Positions 1 to 13,156 of a stretch of 64,000 nt of DNA are shown here, piece by piece. The stretch spans positions 14,219,072 through 14,283,071 of the forward strand of contig OW285189.1 in NCBI GenBank assembly GCA_935421135.1, read 5' to 3'. The notes below the pieces were generated by a model. It ran no database searches. It was not told the origin of the DNA and saw nothing but the letters and a program-made list of their open reading frames with translations. The stretch's first letter is position 1, and each line of letters starts with the position of its first letter. This stretch comes from Bugulina stolonifera (Eukaryota; Bryozoa; Gymnolaemata; Cheilostomatida; Bugulidae). The position numbers and the translations under genes were made by a program.

Positions 1-209
1 GAAGTTCCTTACAAACACTAGCAGTTAAAACAAGTAATCTCTGTACACTGGGCTCTTTACTACATGTAGGGGGCCTACTTACAATAAAGTAGTTGTATCT
101 AGGAAACGTAGATGGGGTATTAGATAAAATTCATGGGGATCAAGAAGAGAAAAATGCCAAAGGGAAACCTCAGGAAGAGACAAAGTGTATTTAGGTTGAA
201 TAACTTCAA

Positions 210-373
210 TTAGGTGCAGTAGTGGAGAAATTTGGATAGCCTTAGTTCCTTGTTTGTGGTTGGGGTTTGGGGTAAGGGCGGTCAACCAGCAAAATATAGA
301 GCGGACAACTTCTCCTGCTTCAGTTTTGGCGAAGAACAAAGGCTATCTCAAATTTCTCCACTTCTGCACCTAA
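210..373. mobile_element. MITE-like inverted-repeat element (164 bp)
   Basis: Terminal inverted repeats of about 32 bp: the left arm begins TTAGGTGCAG.AGTGGAGAAA and the right arm is its reverse complement ending CTGCACCTAA, with few mismatches. There is no coding capacity. A truncated relative lies at 38007-38128. No clear target-site duplication was found. Confidence 0.7.
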
Positions 374-806
374 CTCAATAACTTACAAAGCATTTTACAT
401 AATTGGGCGTTACAACACACTAACTGCTTGTATAACATTTACATGTACAAGCCAACTAAACCCAGTCTTCAGGCTACTAACATCCATGGGTCCCAACTAC
501 AGTGCCTATATTATGCATATTCAGTACTATTAATAGGGACATGTATTATAGGCCTATAATTTCAAACAATTATGATTTAATACTTCTCAACCTCCTAGTA
601 GATAAATGTAGGCCCTCATATATATGCATCTCGGCTTACATCTATATATCCTAAATAAGCAGATGAATGCTTATAACTGATTTAACAACAAATACTTCTA
701 TATGGCAATTGCAAACATTCGCTGGTCACTGCAAGAAACATAAACTCATGAAATTGCAAGCTAGGAATTAATATATGTACATGTACATTATCAATTGATA
801 TACCAA

Positions 807-3800
807 TCAGTTTCTCAGAGGTGGAGGTGCTGTTCTAAGGTGAACTATCACATTGCCGACTAATCCAAGCAGCACCGAATTGGCCACTGGATTCCTAGGC
901 TGCATCCTCAGATCCTTGATGCAACATGTTCTGTACCTGCATGCATATCTAGTAATGCAACCAGGAGTAATGCATTTCTACTAAGTTTTGAAAGCAACTC
1001 TGATGGCAGTATTTGAGTGTTTTTATCAACTTCTAAAAGGCCTCTTAGTCTCCGAGGTCACTTTAATTTGTATAATATTTTCATTAACTGGATTATTATT
1101 GTTGCTGCTCACAACTCTTCATGCCTAGCCTATGTTGGTGTAGGATGTAAACAAGTAGGAAATGTAGATAGAGAGGTGTAGGGTAATGGTGTAGAAATCT
1201 ATGACCTGTATGTTCATAGGAATCTCACGAGTTCAGTAGCGGATATTAACAGATATTTTTCAAACTATTCCTAACTTTATGCTATTTTAAAATGTGTTCC
1301 TTTGTTGAATGTTACATTATGTAATTTAAACAGAGTTTCTCAAACACATTAGAAGTGTGTGATGGTGATGTTCTGGTTATACATAACAATTTTCGAAATC
1401 GATAAAATCTGTACAATTGCATTAAAATTTGCCATTATACCTAGAACTGGCACCTTAGGAGGTGTAGAAATGTCATATTTGAAATCAGCACAAAATTCTG
1501 ATCTAGATACATGTTTTTTTATGTGGCCCCACTTCGATTGCTAGAACGGCTATTTTTTTTCAAGATATCCAGAGGTTGCTTCTGTACTAAATCTAATTAA
1601 GCCCTATCTGTAGTTGCCCTCTTCTGATAAAGATCTAGTACTAGTCTGTAGAAAACCAATACATGAGTAAAGGAACTTGCATATTGCACTATATATGTAC
1701 TGCCCTTCAAACATCTTGATACTTCTCACAATAACTAACCTCTGAAATTTATAGATAAGGTTCCAGTCTTTCAACTCGAATGCACAGCTATTGAATGCAA
1801 TCAAGGTAGTTGTGGCGGTCCAGGTTATGAAGTCGTAGACCCGCTGACTAAACTTGGAGTTCTGGAATCTTGGACGCAAGATTCTTCTGATCTAGAACAT
1901 TTTTAGCCAAAAGGTTTCTAGTAATGATGCATACATGTAAATAAATATAGAAAATAGGCATTATTTACAGTACATGATAGTGTTTTATACATAAGCAATT
2001 ATGAAAAATGCTTGCCCTCCATAACACTTGCTTGCGTCGTGATTTAAGGGAGTTTGATCAAAACTAACCTTCCGTCCTAGTATCACTCCAACTGCAAGAG
2101 GCGTGAACATTATGTAGTACCCTGGGTAAAACCCATGCCATACAGCAGAACAAATAAAAACAGCAGGGACTTTATATTTTGATACCCTTTCATATATACA
2201 GAAGTGCAGGAACCGAGCTGTGAATATATTCCAGTTGTCAGAGAACATTTTTAGACTTGTAGCAAACTATAAGAAAAAAACAATATTCCAAATAGTCAAA
2301 GGCACTATAGAATTGGTAATTCTATGAGGCTATGAATAGTCATTCGAAGTCATCCTCTCCCACACATGGGAAGCGAACAACTTCAAATTATGATTAGTCA
2401 CTGATTAGTGATGTTGACCTAATAATCAGTCCAGCTTCCATACAAATACAATAAATTGAGAGTGATATCACGTATGCACATTCACTGTACAAATGAAGCA
2501 TGGCCATACATATTACACATGTAATATACATCATTATATAGCATTTTATAGAGCATTCAGGTAGGTACTCTATTGCCTGTAGTAAACCAATTTCCATACA
2601 CTGAAAAGTCAAAATAGCTGCACATTACAGAAGAAATCTTTTCAAGTTATTTCTATCTGAATCATAATGAAATACATTAGTCCAATGATTGGGAGTTGTA
2701 TGCACCTGTTGGTTACAGTTAACAGTAGAGGACAACTTCAATTGGAAATGAACAATACAATAACCATGGATGTATAATAATATTGGTCACAAACCTCAAC
2801 ACCTAGTATTCTAACAGTGGGCATAGTTGACTCGCACTCTCCATTCTGTGATGATTCGTAGCCCAGACCACTAAGATGACATATAGCCTCAGCTACAACA
2901 AACCATGGGTTAGGAAAGTTTGCATTGAAACTTTGTACTAACCATAAAAGGCAGAACATGTAAGTCAACGAGTGCCTGCTTGTTTTCCTGACTAGTTACT
3001 AATTATAATCATATATGATATAACAGTTCCAAGCAACCATTTTGCTCATCAAATAACTCTCGATTGCATGCTGTTGAATGGTACAATTGTGTAGTGATAC
3101 GTCCATATATCTATTCAGTCTAATAAGCAAACTATAAACTTACATGAGATCCAGCTAAAATAGTACTTGAGTCTCGCTAGGAGCATTGTTAGCCACATGA
3201 TTATATGTCTTGTAGGTACAGATGAGCCCAGCACAGCAGGAGCTATTGTAAAAGAACATCATTAAATTTTCTCAGAGCCAAGTTCTCCAGTTTCCACAAC
3301 TCAATAATGCTAAAGTTTTGTACTATAAACAGCAAATAAACAATTATTACCAATTATTATCATCAAATTATCATCAATAATCACCAATGGACTATGGTCA
3401 GAAAGAGAAAACACATTCAAAATTCATATTTATTTCCATCTTACTAACCCTTCCAGTGAAAGATGCATTACAGTGATCTCTGTAGTAGCCAAAGTTCAAA
3501 AGGAAGAGGAATACTGGTATAGTGTATTATGCATGCAGAGTAACGTATATCAACAGTAAAAAACAATCTCGGAGGGTATTAATACAAAAGCAGATACTCA
3601 CTTAAATTATATTCAGCACCGTATCTTTCTGACAACAGGAAATGAAGGAGGAGACAAATCAGGGAAACCAATAACATTCTTGTAGCTCTCCCCTAGATCA
3701 TAATCATATGTGAAATGTAAGGAACCATCAGAGTAGCACATATTTTTTTAATTTTGTCAAGACTTGCAACTGAGAACATGAAAACTAGATATTTGTAAGG

Positions 3801-6800
3801 CAGATCAGAAAATGTACATCAGGAAAATCAATCAAGTCTGGTAACTTACCAAAGGCCACTTCTCCTTGTATTGATCTCCACGGATAAATCTCAGGTACTC
3901 AGCAAAGTGATAAATTGGACCAAAGAGTATTCCAGCAAAACAGAAGCAATAGCTAAAATACTCAAAAAATGTTGGGATAGCCCTGCAACAAATAAATAAT
4001 CACAAACGTTATTTTAACTATAATAAAGGATTGCGATACCAATACCTACTTTGTAAAAGGTAGGTTACATACATGTACACTTACATAAAACAATATTTCA
4101 AATTTCAAACTTGCTACCCTGGAGACTTGAGTTGGTTTCATTCAATACCAAGCAGCAAGCGTACAAAGTAAATATTGACCATAGACAACAGTCAACATAC
4201 ATGCAGATAAGTTTTCACAGGCTTTTGGCAAATTTGACTATAATGAAGAACAATAGAACCAGTAGTAAGATGTGCATGAGAAAGGTGACACAGTATGAAG
4301 TCTTACATTAGTTTGAATTTAAGTTGATTTGGTGTTAGTTTAGTTTTAGTCTTGTAGTGGTCGTCTGCAGAGAATGCAGTGAGAGAGACCTTAGCCGCAA
4401 GCACCATTAAAGAGCTAAAATTGTAGAGTACACCAGTGAACAGTGACAGCAGTTTGAACTCACCCATACATGTAGAATCACACATACCCTACAAATATGT
4501 ATACAGTTAACATGTGCACAAAACGGTAAAGTGACATTTCAAAAATGTCAGTTAGAAACAGGACGTTACACAAACGTTCGTAGGAGTTTGCGATTCGAAC
4601 GTTTTTGGGACGTCTTGTTTCTAAATTAAATTCACGCAACTCTATGGATATACGTAATATACGGTATGAGTTTAGCTTTAGACTGTGGAACAGGACTATA
4701 TTCATGTCAGCTCTTTTCTATGATAAGTGTTGTTGAGCGAAGAAAGGGAACTATGGGTCATGCAAAGGACAAAAGTAGGCTATGTCTTGATTCACAGAAA
4801 GAAACAGAAACAAGTGTTGAAGTAGGCTATGCTCACAAAGGTTCCACCCCTTCAACAGTTCGCAGTATTGATCGAGAAATTTGCTCGATCTCTGACTGGA
4901 AATTTTAACACCCTATAATTTCTAGCATACTGTCACTAAAGATCTTAATTACAGTTACGATAGATTACCCAGATATACATCTAGCTATCCAGACATTGGT
5001 CAATGTACACCAATTAGCATGAAGCAGTGTAGTACCGGCTGCTGGAGGTTATTTGGCACCACAATTCAACAATTTTTTCCTATTTCTGATAAAAACCACA
5101 CTGCTAGCAGTGTGCAGGTCTGTTGTAGAGGTTGCAATATTTCAAGAGAGAACAACTTCTGCACAAAAGCAGTGGAGAGGGGACGTAAGATACATGTACA
5201 TATAATTACATGTATATATACTACAACCTTAGGAATAAAATTTATGGATGCACACGTAGTGGAATCATTGCTCTTAGCACAATTTACTCTTACTAGCATC
5301 TGGAATTGGTGCACTACCGGGTAGAACCCTACACATAGGTACATGAACTTATTCACAATACTGTAGAAGTATAATAGTAGTAAGAAAGCCACATTACTTG
5401 CTTATTTCCACCCTGAATTCCATATAATAATTGAAGTAGGAGTCCAGATGTACCAACAGCACATGTCCAAAGCCAACAGCAAATGAGATCCTGAAAAAAT
5501 AGTGGTATACTATAACACAATTAGATAGCCTAGTTCAAAGTCTGAAGATGGATTATGGAGCAACAGTAAGTCTGATCACATTGGTACGTGTAGATAAAAC
5601 ATATAAACAACACTGTTCAGTATGCAAACCAAAATATATACACAACTGCAATCATGGATGTATCTCTAATGATTCTGCCCAAAAGGATGCCATAAAAAGG
5701 GCAATTCCAAATTTGATATGAGGAGTCGCCCTTTCATGCCCCCTCATATATCATGTACTATTAACAGTGCGCTACTTATAGCTTACATACAGCGGGTTTG
5801 CCCACTTTTATACCGAGCAAAGGACAGAGAATATTTTTGTTGTTATGTAACTCAAGTTATAAAAGTTTCTTACCATCCTTTCTTACCAACAGGTGCATAT
5901 AATAGTATAGCATATCCAAGTAGACATAGTACATAGAGATGTATAGCTTCCCTAAACAAACAAAATAGGGTTAATGTTAAAGCACAATCTAACCAAACAT
6001 GAAGCAATTTTACCCCAAATACACTGAATATGTTGGTAAAATAAATTGAGTTATTAATACACGTATTCCATTTGTCATGTATGCTTGAAAGTCATGAGCC
6101 AGTTTTAGTTTGAAATCTTGCTTCTACGAAACATACAAATGTAATATCATATACGAAGAGTAGGGTACTGTCTGTTGCATATAAACAGCACTGTCTGTTG
6201 CATATAAAATGGATAGCCTTACATAATTATCGTATAATGTTACATACATAAACCTTTACTACAATAAACACACAATCATGTTTCCTAGTAAGGCCATGCA
6301 ATGATGTGGATTGTAAACTGTATAAGACCTATAATAACTCCAGGTTTTATAGACACAACGGTCACAAATATCACCTCCTTAGATAGTCAGTTGTACTAAC
6401 ACACAGATATATAGTCATTTCACCAACACCCATAGGTTCACTGATAGTTAGCCTGAGAGGAGTACGGCTACTTACTTTCTAATTGAAAAACATACCCAAC
6501 TAACTCTAGCCTGGGTTCCAAGTCATTACTCTACTATTACTCCAAATATAGTGTTATTACATTTGAAAGATTAAAATTATTTCAGTGATGCCATACAACA
6601 AAGAGTCCAAAGGTTCATAGAGTATAATATACTTGTAGTATATGGTGTGGCCTTCATAATTTGTAAAAAAATGTTTTAATGGAATATCAAAGCTCAACCA
6701 ACCAACCAAATGATTTTCGCCTCTTTTGTACACATACTATATACTGTGACCAGTTGAAGTCAAGCTTGTGTTATTATTTGCTTTTATAGTTTGCACAATG

Positions 6801-8147
6801 GAGTGGGTGTATAGTATAGATAGGGTAAAGGTATGATAGTACCTTAGCAACTGGCAGCTAACAATGTAAAATTATAGAGCATAGCTCCATTCTAATATTG
6901 AGATAAAAATAGGAAATTACCTTCATATACATGTATGTGAAAGGTTTTGATAATAGTAGAGACAGCATAGCTGGGCCGTAGTTAAGGAGCCAAACCCCCC
7001 CCCCCCCCCCCAGGGAGCCATAGCTGAAGAGGGGCAGTGTTGAGTAAGGTTTACTAATAGTATAGGTGAGGAAAGAGCCAATGGCACTGGTTGAGGAGGG
7101 GGTAAAGAAAGAGAGACCAGTTATACCTGAGCTACGCTGGGTACGACATGATGCAGTAAAATTTCACAAAACAGAATGTAAATAATCTATCAAGGCAGCA
7201 CAGATCTACAACATATACAAAAAACCCCAAAAACATCTTCAGCCTATGCCAATTAAACTGAAGTACGTCATACAGTTATCGGTCGTAGTCACTGTACTAT
7301 GGCCTTCAATGTAGTTTAAACTGCATATTCTGTAGAGTGTATACTAGATGTACACAAAAGATAAGATGATAGGAATGTAGGTCATCCTACATCTTCCTAT
7401 TATACGTTATATATGGCTGCATGGGCTACCATGGTAGATCCACAAGTATTTAGGTTTCAACAAACAGCTTTATCAGTAAGTTGCTTTTGTAGAATACCAG
7501 CTACATACTTATTAGTAACACAATTGTGACTGTGAGGGGCACTAGGCTATTACGTAGAACGCCTCGATACAGTAGATTCACATATCCATATCCCTCATGT
7601 GTGTCCAGAGTTGGGCAGAACAATTTACAAATATGGCAAATGCATATGTAAAACTTGTACTTACGCTTTGTAACATAAAAGTGTTATTACAACACCAATT
7701 GTGGTTGAGATAGCTTGTCTGGTAACTGAAGCATAGCTCTTAATGTGGAATATATGGTAGAAAACAACGGCAACTACTAGCGACAGCAACTGGCATCCCA
7801 TTGCTGTAACCTAAAATATGTAAAGTTTCTCTACAACTTCCAAGATGGTGAAATGTATATAATGCATACAAATAATCGATGAAGGACCAAGAAAACCAAG
7901 GAAGAAAATGTTAAATTTTGACAAGAAATGTGACCTAGCAGTGCGTACTAACAATACTTTGACATGTGCATGCATTTTTACTTTACAGCCTGTGTTTTCA
8001 CATCAATAATCCCATCAAAATTGAGCATGCACACATGAACAATTTTTGTTTTTGTAATACTGAAATTATTGGTTAAGCAGAATAATTCACATACAGTTTA
8101 TCATTAACTACCTGATCAAGAGGTATGTCCTTGAAGAGCGTAGACAT
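807..8147 (-). CDS. MBOAT-family lysophospholipid acyltransferase (MBOAT1/2-like), 13 exons
   Basis: A multi-pass membrane O-acyltransferase that probably re-acylates lysophospholipids in the ER. Exons in transcription order: 8112-8147, 7665-7810, 5874-5951, 5398-5490, 4307-4414, 3850-3982, 3602-3692, 3445-3513, 3144-3242, 2795-2892, 2069-2266, 1740-1891 and, tentatively, 807-936. All phases agree, giving about 476 aa (family members are about 490-520). The start reads MSTLFKDIPLDQV; a PLDQV-like opening is typical of MBOAT1/2. Exon 11 carries the family signature: FSDNWNI with the conserved Asn, then SAVWHGFYPGYY with the catalytic His. EYFSYCFCFAGILFGP in exon 6 matches the MBOAT 'LEYLSYN..FxGxLxGP' region. 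The last exon is the weak point: it fits by phase and ends in a stop, but it is short, only mildly hydrophobic and not recognisable. MBOAT1 versus MBOAT2 cannot be separated here. Confidence 0.88.
6995..7011. repeat. Poly-C homopolymer (17 C)
   Basis: An uninterrupted C run inside an intron of the MBOAT gene, unusual in such AT-rich DNA. A second run of 15 C lies at 49070-49084. Length is uncertain because homopolymers are prone to assembly error. Confidence 0.8.
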
Positions 8148-11100
8148 GGTGACAGGAACAGGTGGTGCACCGGATGAAATATAGTCACAAGCAAGCAACC
8201 CCCAACAGCAGTTGTACAAGTTGGAGATTGAAGTCTCTCATTGAATAACTTTATCTGAAACAGATATGATTACATAATAAAAAAAATATTGCAGTTTCTA
8301 TTAAATAATAATTTCGCGTGATATTACACATTATTTTGGAGTTTCATCGTTATGATTACAATAATATAATACAATATTATCAGGATTCAATTGCACTGAG
8401 ATGAAGACCATTCCCATAAATTGTTGACTATCTTTCGTTAGTTAACTGACATTATCTTACATAAATGTTACATTAGAAGATAATTCACAGAGAGAATAAG
8501 GTTGTAACATACGATAATCATAATAACCATTGTAGTTACATGTATATAGTACAGGTATAATTGATACCAGTAGTTTATACCTGAAGCAGGTCGGTCCTGG
8601 GCATGCACATAACATAATAATCACATGTACGGTCATTAGACCTGATAGTTAGTTATATAAAGATAGGCGGTAGACCCTTTGGGTGGTAATTTAGCTCAGT
8701 TGAGTTGGGTTTGCAAATGAACTTGGTCGTTTCTGGTATATATGTGGTATGTTGGCTGTCTGCTACACACAGTCGGACAGTGCAACATTCATTACTTATC
8801 AATTATACTCAAAGTTATATAATTTACAATACATAACTGCTCTCATGAGATGATTACTATGATTATCATAATAACTGAATAACTGTCTGGTGGAAAAAAG
8901 TTCTTGATTGATTGTTTTTTTTTTCGGTATTTTCATAATGATAATCATGATAATAAATAAGGCAATGTAATTGTTACTGTTGTAATGTCAATATTCAAAA
9001 ACACTACAACAGTACCAATCACCATATACTACAGAATTCGCTGACTATTTACCAGAGACATACCTATATCGGCTTATTTTCTGATTGAGCTCACGGTGAT
9101 TGACTAAGAACGGGTAAAGATAAAACCGAAAGTGGGGTACAACACTTTCTGTTTGATATTATAGAGGCCATGCCAGCCGCTTGATATGTCGTTTAGTATA
9201 ACAAGTTAAACGAGACAAAGTCCTTTGAAACAATACCAAAGATAGTGGACAATACCCCATTTAGCTTATTTTTAAATAGCCTGTTGCTCACTAATCAAAC
9301 AAACCCCCACATGTTTACTCTTTGTATTCAGTTTCACCTATTTTATACAGTCGACAATCCCCCAAAACAAAGGCCAATATGCATTGCATCCTTGGCATTT
9401 CCGGTGATTTACATAGTATTGGAAGTTTATATATTTATAGGTACTGTTTATATTTACAGGGACTTTGACTTTTTACTTATTATAGTACCTACCATAATTA
9501 TATACTATTGATATGTTTGTTGCTTATTAAATTGTCATTAATAACTGGCTTCTACTAACCAACTATTTATTTCTTATTATTAATTATAATAATAATTATA
9601 GTATTGTATAGTTTTATAATTTAATATCAAATATGACTTATAGTAACTTATAGTTATAGTAATAGTATGTAGAACTATTATGTTATCATATAATTATTAT
9701 GATTAATCATTTAATGTGATATTGTCCGAGTGTGCTTCAACAGGGGCCAGAGTAGTGTGGAGTGACTGAGTCAGTTAACAGCGAGAGTTGGAGTGAGTCA
9801 TGAGACTGAGTGGCTGTAAGTGGAAATCAAACGAGACTCTACTGAAACTGACTCATCTCAGACTCATGACCATGGCATATGACGTATATAAATTATTATG
9901 TATATGAATCATGCCATTATGATTATCATAATCATTATAATAGTGATAATAGTTATAATTTAATAAAATTTATAATTGTATTATTTTGTTCTACTGTTAT
10001 TATATATAATAATTATTGTTAATTGTTTTAATTATACATTGAGTTATACCTTGGATTTTCCTAGTCTTCAGCACCAGCATCCGGCTGTAACTTCAAAAAC
10101 CTGTTTTCTCGTAAGTCGTTTAACATTTCCAGTCTATAACTACAAGAAGCAATTTGACAGTTTTGTGGCTAAACACACGAAGGGATAAGTAATGGACTAC
10201 TAGCAGGTAGAATATTTCAGCTCTTTGCAGTACGGATCTCTGACAATAGAGCGTGTTCAAAGTTGGTATGAAGTACTGTATGGCATATTTTCTACCTGAT
10301 GATAAACTGGCCCTCTGGATGTACTGTAGTTGTTGATGACTACTTTGTTGGAGTGATGAAAGGTGATAGTAATGACTGAAGATCTTTAGGCATCTATTAT
10401 TGCGACGCTGAAAGAGCGGTTGGAAGTAGAGTTTTCCAAAGAGGCTGCTGGTACTTGTTTTTCTACCAGTCCGCCTGATGCCACAGATAAGGTGTGCTGC
10501 CATTCTCTCTACAGCTTCTAAACGGTTAGCCGTTGAGTCAGACTGTAGAAGCATACTTGTAAGGCTGAGCATGCAAGTTGTTTGTAATCTGTGTTTTTAA
10601 TAGTCTCTGAGGTAGTGAGAACATTTCACTAGAAGAAACCAAGAGTCGAGTTTCCTTTAGCTGCTACACTGTCCATATGTTTATTATTCAAATGAGGCAA
10701 AGGTACCTCACTTTGTCTTCAAGAGTATGCTGTTCTCTATTCTCAAATGTACTGTAGTACCGCAGCTAAATTAAAACAAACTGAGCTATCATAGGCATAA
10801 CTGCCATTACCATTGATACTCATACTGATAATCACTAGATGAGATTTTTTACTTGGTAATCACAAGATACTCCTAACGAGAGTCTATAATGCCTTGATAT
10901 AGGCTACCACATATCTAGTATAGTGTCTATATTCTATAGTATCTGCTATGCTAGCTCAAGTATTGAGAAGACCGTTTTCAGTAGTTTAGCAGCCTCCCTA
11001 TCGGGTGCTGTGACGACAGCTGCCCCATTTCTTTTATGTTCACAATAAATATCCCTCATTTGTTAATACGCTCTAGTCATCATTTTTATGCATTTTTTTC

Positions 11101-11161
11101 CTGAAGTAGTTCACTGTCTACATAATATGTTATGCTTATTTTACAGTTTGCTGACTTAACC
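8148..11161. other. Intergenic region between the divergent MBOAT and C18orf32-like genes
   Basis: About 3 kb of AT-rich DNA, extreme at about 9520-9730 and 9900-10030 (runs of TAATAATTAT type). It should hold both promoters and 5' untranslated exons, but no core motif could be placed with confidence. The C18orf32-like coding exon begins just after a splice acceptor (TTTTACAG at 11137-11144), so an unmapped 5' exon lies upstream. A LINE relic occupies about 10200-10640. Confidence 0.6.
10200..10640 (-). mobile_element. Degenerate 3' end of a non-LTR retrotransposon (LINE)
   Basis: A minus-strand reading frame (10120-10572) contains LEAVERMAAHLICGIRRTG followed by LFGKLYFQPLFQRRNNRCL. This matches the usual end of LINE reverse transcriptases ('LExVQRRAARFI... 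L.W.PL..RR...L'). Upstream, in another frame, YKQLACSALQVCF resembles the preceding 'YKxLVRPxLEYCS' stretch, which implies a frameshift. No catalytic domain is present, so this is a dead fragment. The clade cannot be assigned. Confidence 0.65.
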
Positions 11162-11894
11162 ATGGTTTGCATTTCTTGCTTCGTTGTACCAGCTTTTCTG
11201 TACATATGGCACAGATGGATCCAGCCAATAGTAATGCCAATAGTAAACAAGTACTTCAGGTCAGCACCAGCAGTTACTACAGCTAATGGTGACCCACAGT
11301 CTCAGGACAGTTCTTCAAATGGAAGCATGAAGTGTCCATTTGGCTCAAAGGTATGATCTGGAATATCCTTTACTTATTTACTATCTTATAACATGCCACT
11401 ATCAATCGTATTCAAATAAATTTATCTCAGTTGAACACAAGAGTTGTGCTTTTTTGACTGAGCTTCAAATCTTCAGAAATAATATTGGTTTTAGTGTTGC
11501 ACATTTTCAAAGGGGTTTGGAACCCAGGCTAAGTGTAAATGAGTATATTATGGCTATGGTGGACTATAATTCATCATTCCCACAGATACAGAAAAAGCCA
11601 CTATTACTGGTGTATAATGTATAATGTGCAGCCAGTTGCTTAGCTTATAGCTCTTATGCACTTACATGTATAATAAATATATCATTATATTATAGCCCAG
11701 TTCCCCAGTTTCCTATAGAGTATCTCTGAAGCGTTCATGGTACAGATGTAGTGTTGACTAATACCCAAAGTGACATGTTAAATGTTTATTTCTAGGCTGA
11801 TACTAACCCACATCAAAATGGTATAGCAGGGGATGATAACTCTGTAAAAGCAGGAGGACAATCTACAACTGTATCTGATAAGAAAACTGACTAG
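11162..11894 (+). CDS. C18orf32: UPF0729 / C18orf32-like small protein, 2 coding exons
   Basis: Exons 11162-11350 and 11796-11894 join in phase 0 to give 95 aa. The N-terminus MVCISCFVVPAFLYIWHRW, then QPIVMPIVNKYF, parallels the human C18orf32 N-terminus (an MVCIPC-type hydrophobic segment, then an aromatic/basic amphipathic stretch). The C-terminus ends in a Lys-rich tail (VSDKKTD) like the vertebrate protein. The start at 11162 is chosen because it gives the conserved MVC opening; an upstream in-frame ATG lies before the splice acceptor. The family is small, membrane- or lipid-droplet-associated and poorly understood. The middle, rich in Ser, Gly and Asn, is not conserved. A good AATAAA lies 222 bases after the stop. 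Confidence 0.78.
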
Positions 11895-12115
11895 GACTGG
11901 TGACTAGTGTAATGTAGTTGCTTGGCACCATACTGAAGGACTACGTATCCTTAAATATACTGTATTACACAAAGTGACTCTCTAAGTTGTGCTTTTTAAA
12001 AAATCTATTCTCTGTTGTTCTATTGAAAAGACTATTCAGTTATTAATAGGATAATTATATAAATTATATTACTATTTTTATATCTTACATCAACTATATT
12101 GTTGTCATAAAATTA

Positions 12116-12121
12116 AATAAA
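12116..12121 (+). terminator. Polyadenylation signal AATAAA of the C18orf32-like gene
   Basis: AATAAA in AT-rich sequence, 222 bp downstream of the stop codon and on the same strand. It is the first good match after the gene. Confidence 0.5.
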
Positions 12122-12194
12122 CATATAGGTAATAATTCTGTAACCTGTGTTTGGTACTGATTAGAGTTTCACATAACTAATTTAGAAACTACTC

Positions 12195-13156
12195 AAGATT
12201 GTATACAGTCACTCCTCCCTGGTGGTCCTAGAGAGTGCCCTAAGCATTTGGTTTTGTTAGATTGGCAATTTTCAAGTTTATGGTGGTAGCAAATTAACTT
12301 TGGTGACATAATGTTATTTATAGAAACCATTAGCAGTACACTAGTAAGGTTAGACCAGCATAGTGGAGTAATTATAGTCATCCTGTCATCTGTAGGTTGG
12401 CAACGGTTACCATATATACTGCAGTGGCTACTTGACCATCAGTTTTGTTTCCTCTACATTCAGCTATATTATTGCAGTCTTTACTAGCACCCCTATGTTT
12501 GCCATTGTACAGTTTCTTCACTCATCCCTTGGTTGTTGACCCACCCTCTCAACTATGGATGCAGATATTGGTGCGGTGGGTGTTGTCTCCTCTTGCTATA
12601 TGGTTTAGCAGTTATCCTCTCTTTATTGGGCAGTACATGTTGAAGCAGGCATATGTAATAGGGCACCAGCAAATTTCATCAGTAAAAGTGATCTGGACAC
12701 CTGTACATCTTAACCTCTTCTGGGTGTGTCAAGAACATATTTTTTCTCAGCTACCTGATTCTGTTGTCAGATGATTACTATTATTAGCCCAGAAAACCTA
12801 CACGAATTGATTTGTATATATTGAATAATGTGGTCTGTGAGAGGAGCTTTGAATGTTTCAAATGGAATAATTGGCATGTAATGTTCGTCTAGGTTGGTAA
12901 ATTATGCAGTTTATTTGCTTAGTACATTATCTTCCATGGTGTTGTTATTATCTACACTCCTGGCATTTAGTTTTTCGTAGGTTATCAAGTCCTTGAGCTG
13001 AAGATAATTTTAGTCTACAATCTCGTAGGCTTTGGACCTTGATTTTAAGATAAACAGGTAGAATGCCCTCTATTTTGGCTTAAGAATATTTGTTTGTACA
13101 CTGGCATTTAGTTTGCAATATTGAGTTAGTGAAATTGTTTTCATCTTTCTATTACT
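12195..13156. other. Intergenic region, no gene recognised
   Basis: This lies between the C18orf32-like gene and the first CUB/cysteine-module gene. An open frame at 12445-12774 has no recognisable motif and no supporting splice context. The stretch should include the promoter of the downstream gene, but no motif could be assigned. Confidence 0.5.

Noticed and set aside
10120..10572. 150-aa minus-strand open frame as a gene
   Set aside because: Its recognisable part is the tail of a LINE reverse transcriptase, with the preceding segment in a different frame, so it is a relic.
12445..12774. 109-aa plus-strand open frame as a gene
   Set aside because: No recognisable domain, no splice partners and no start context; likely random.
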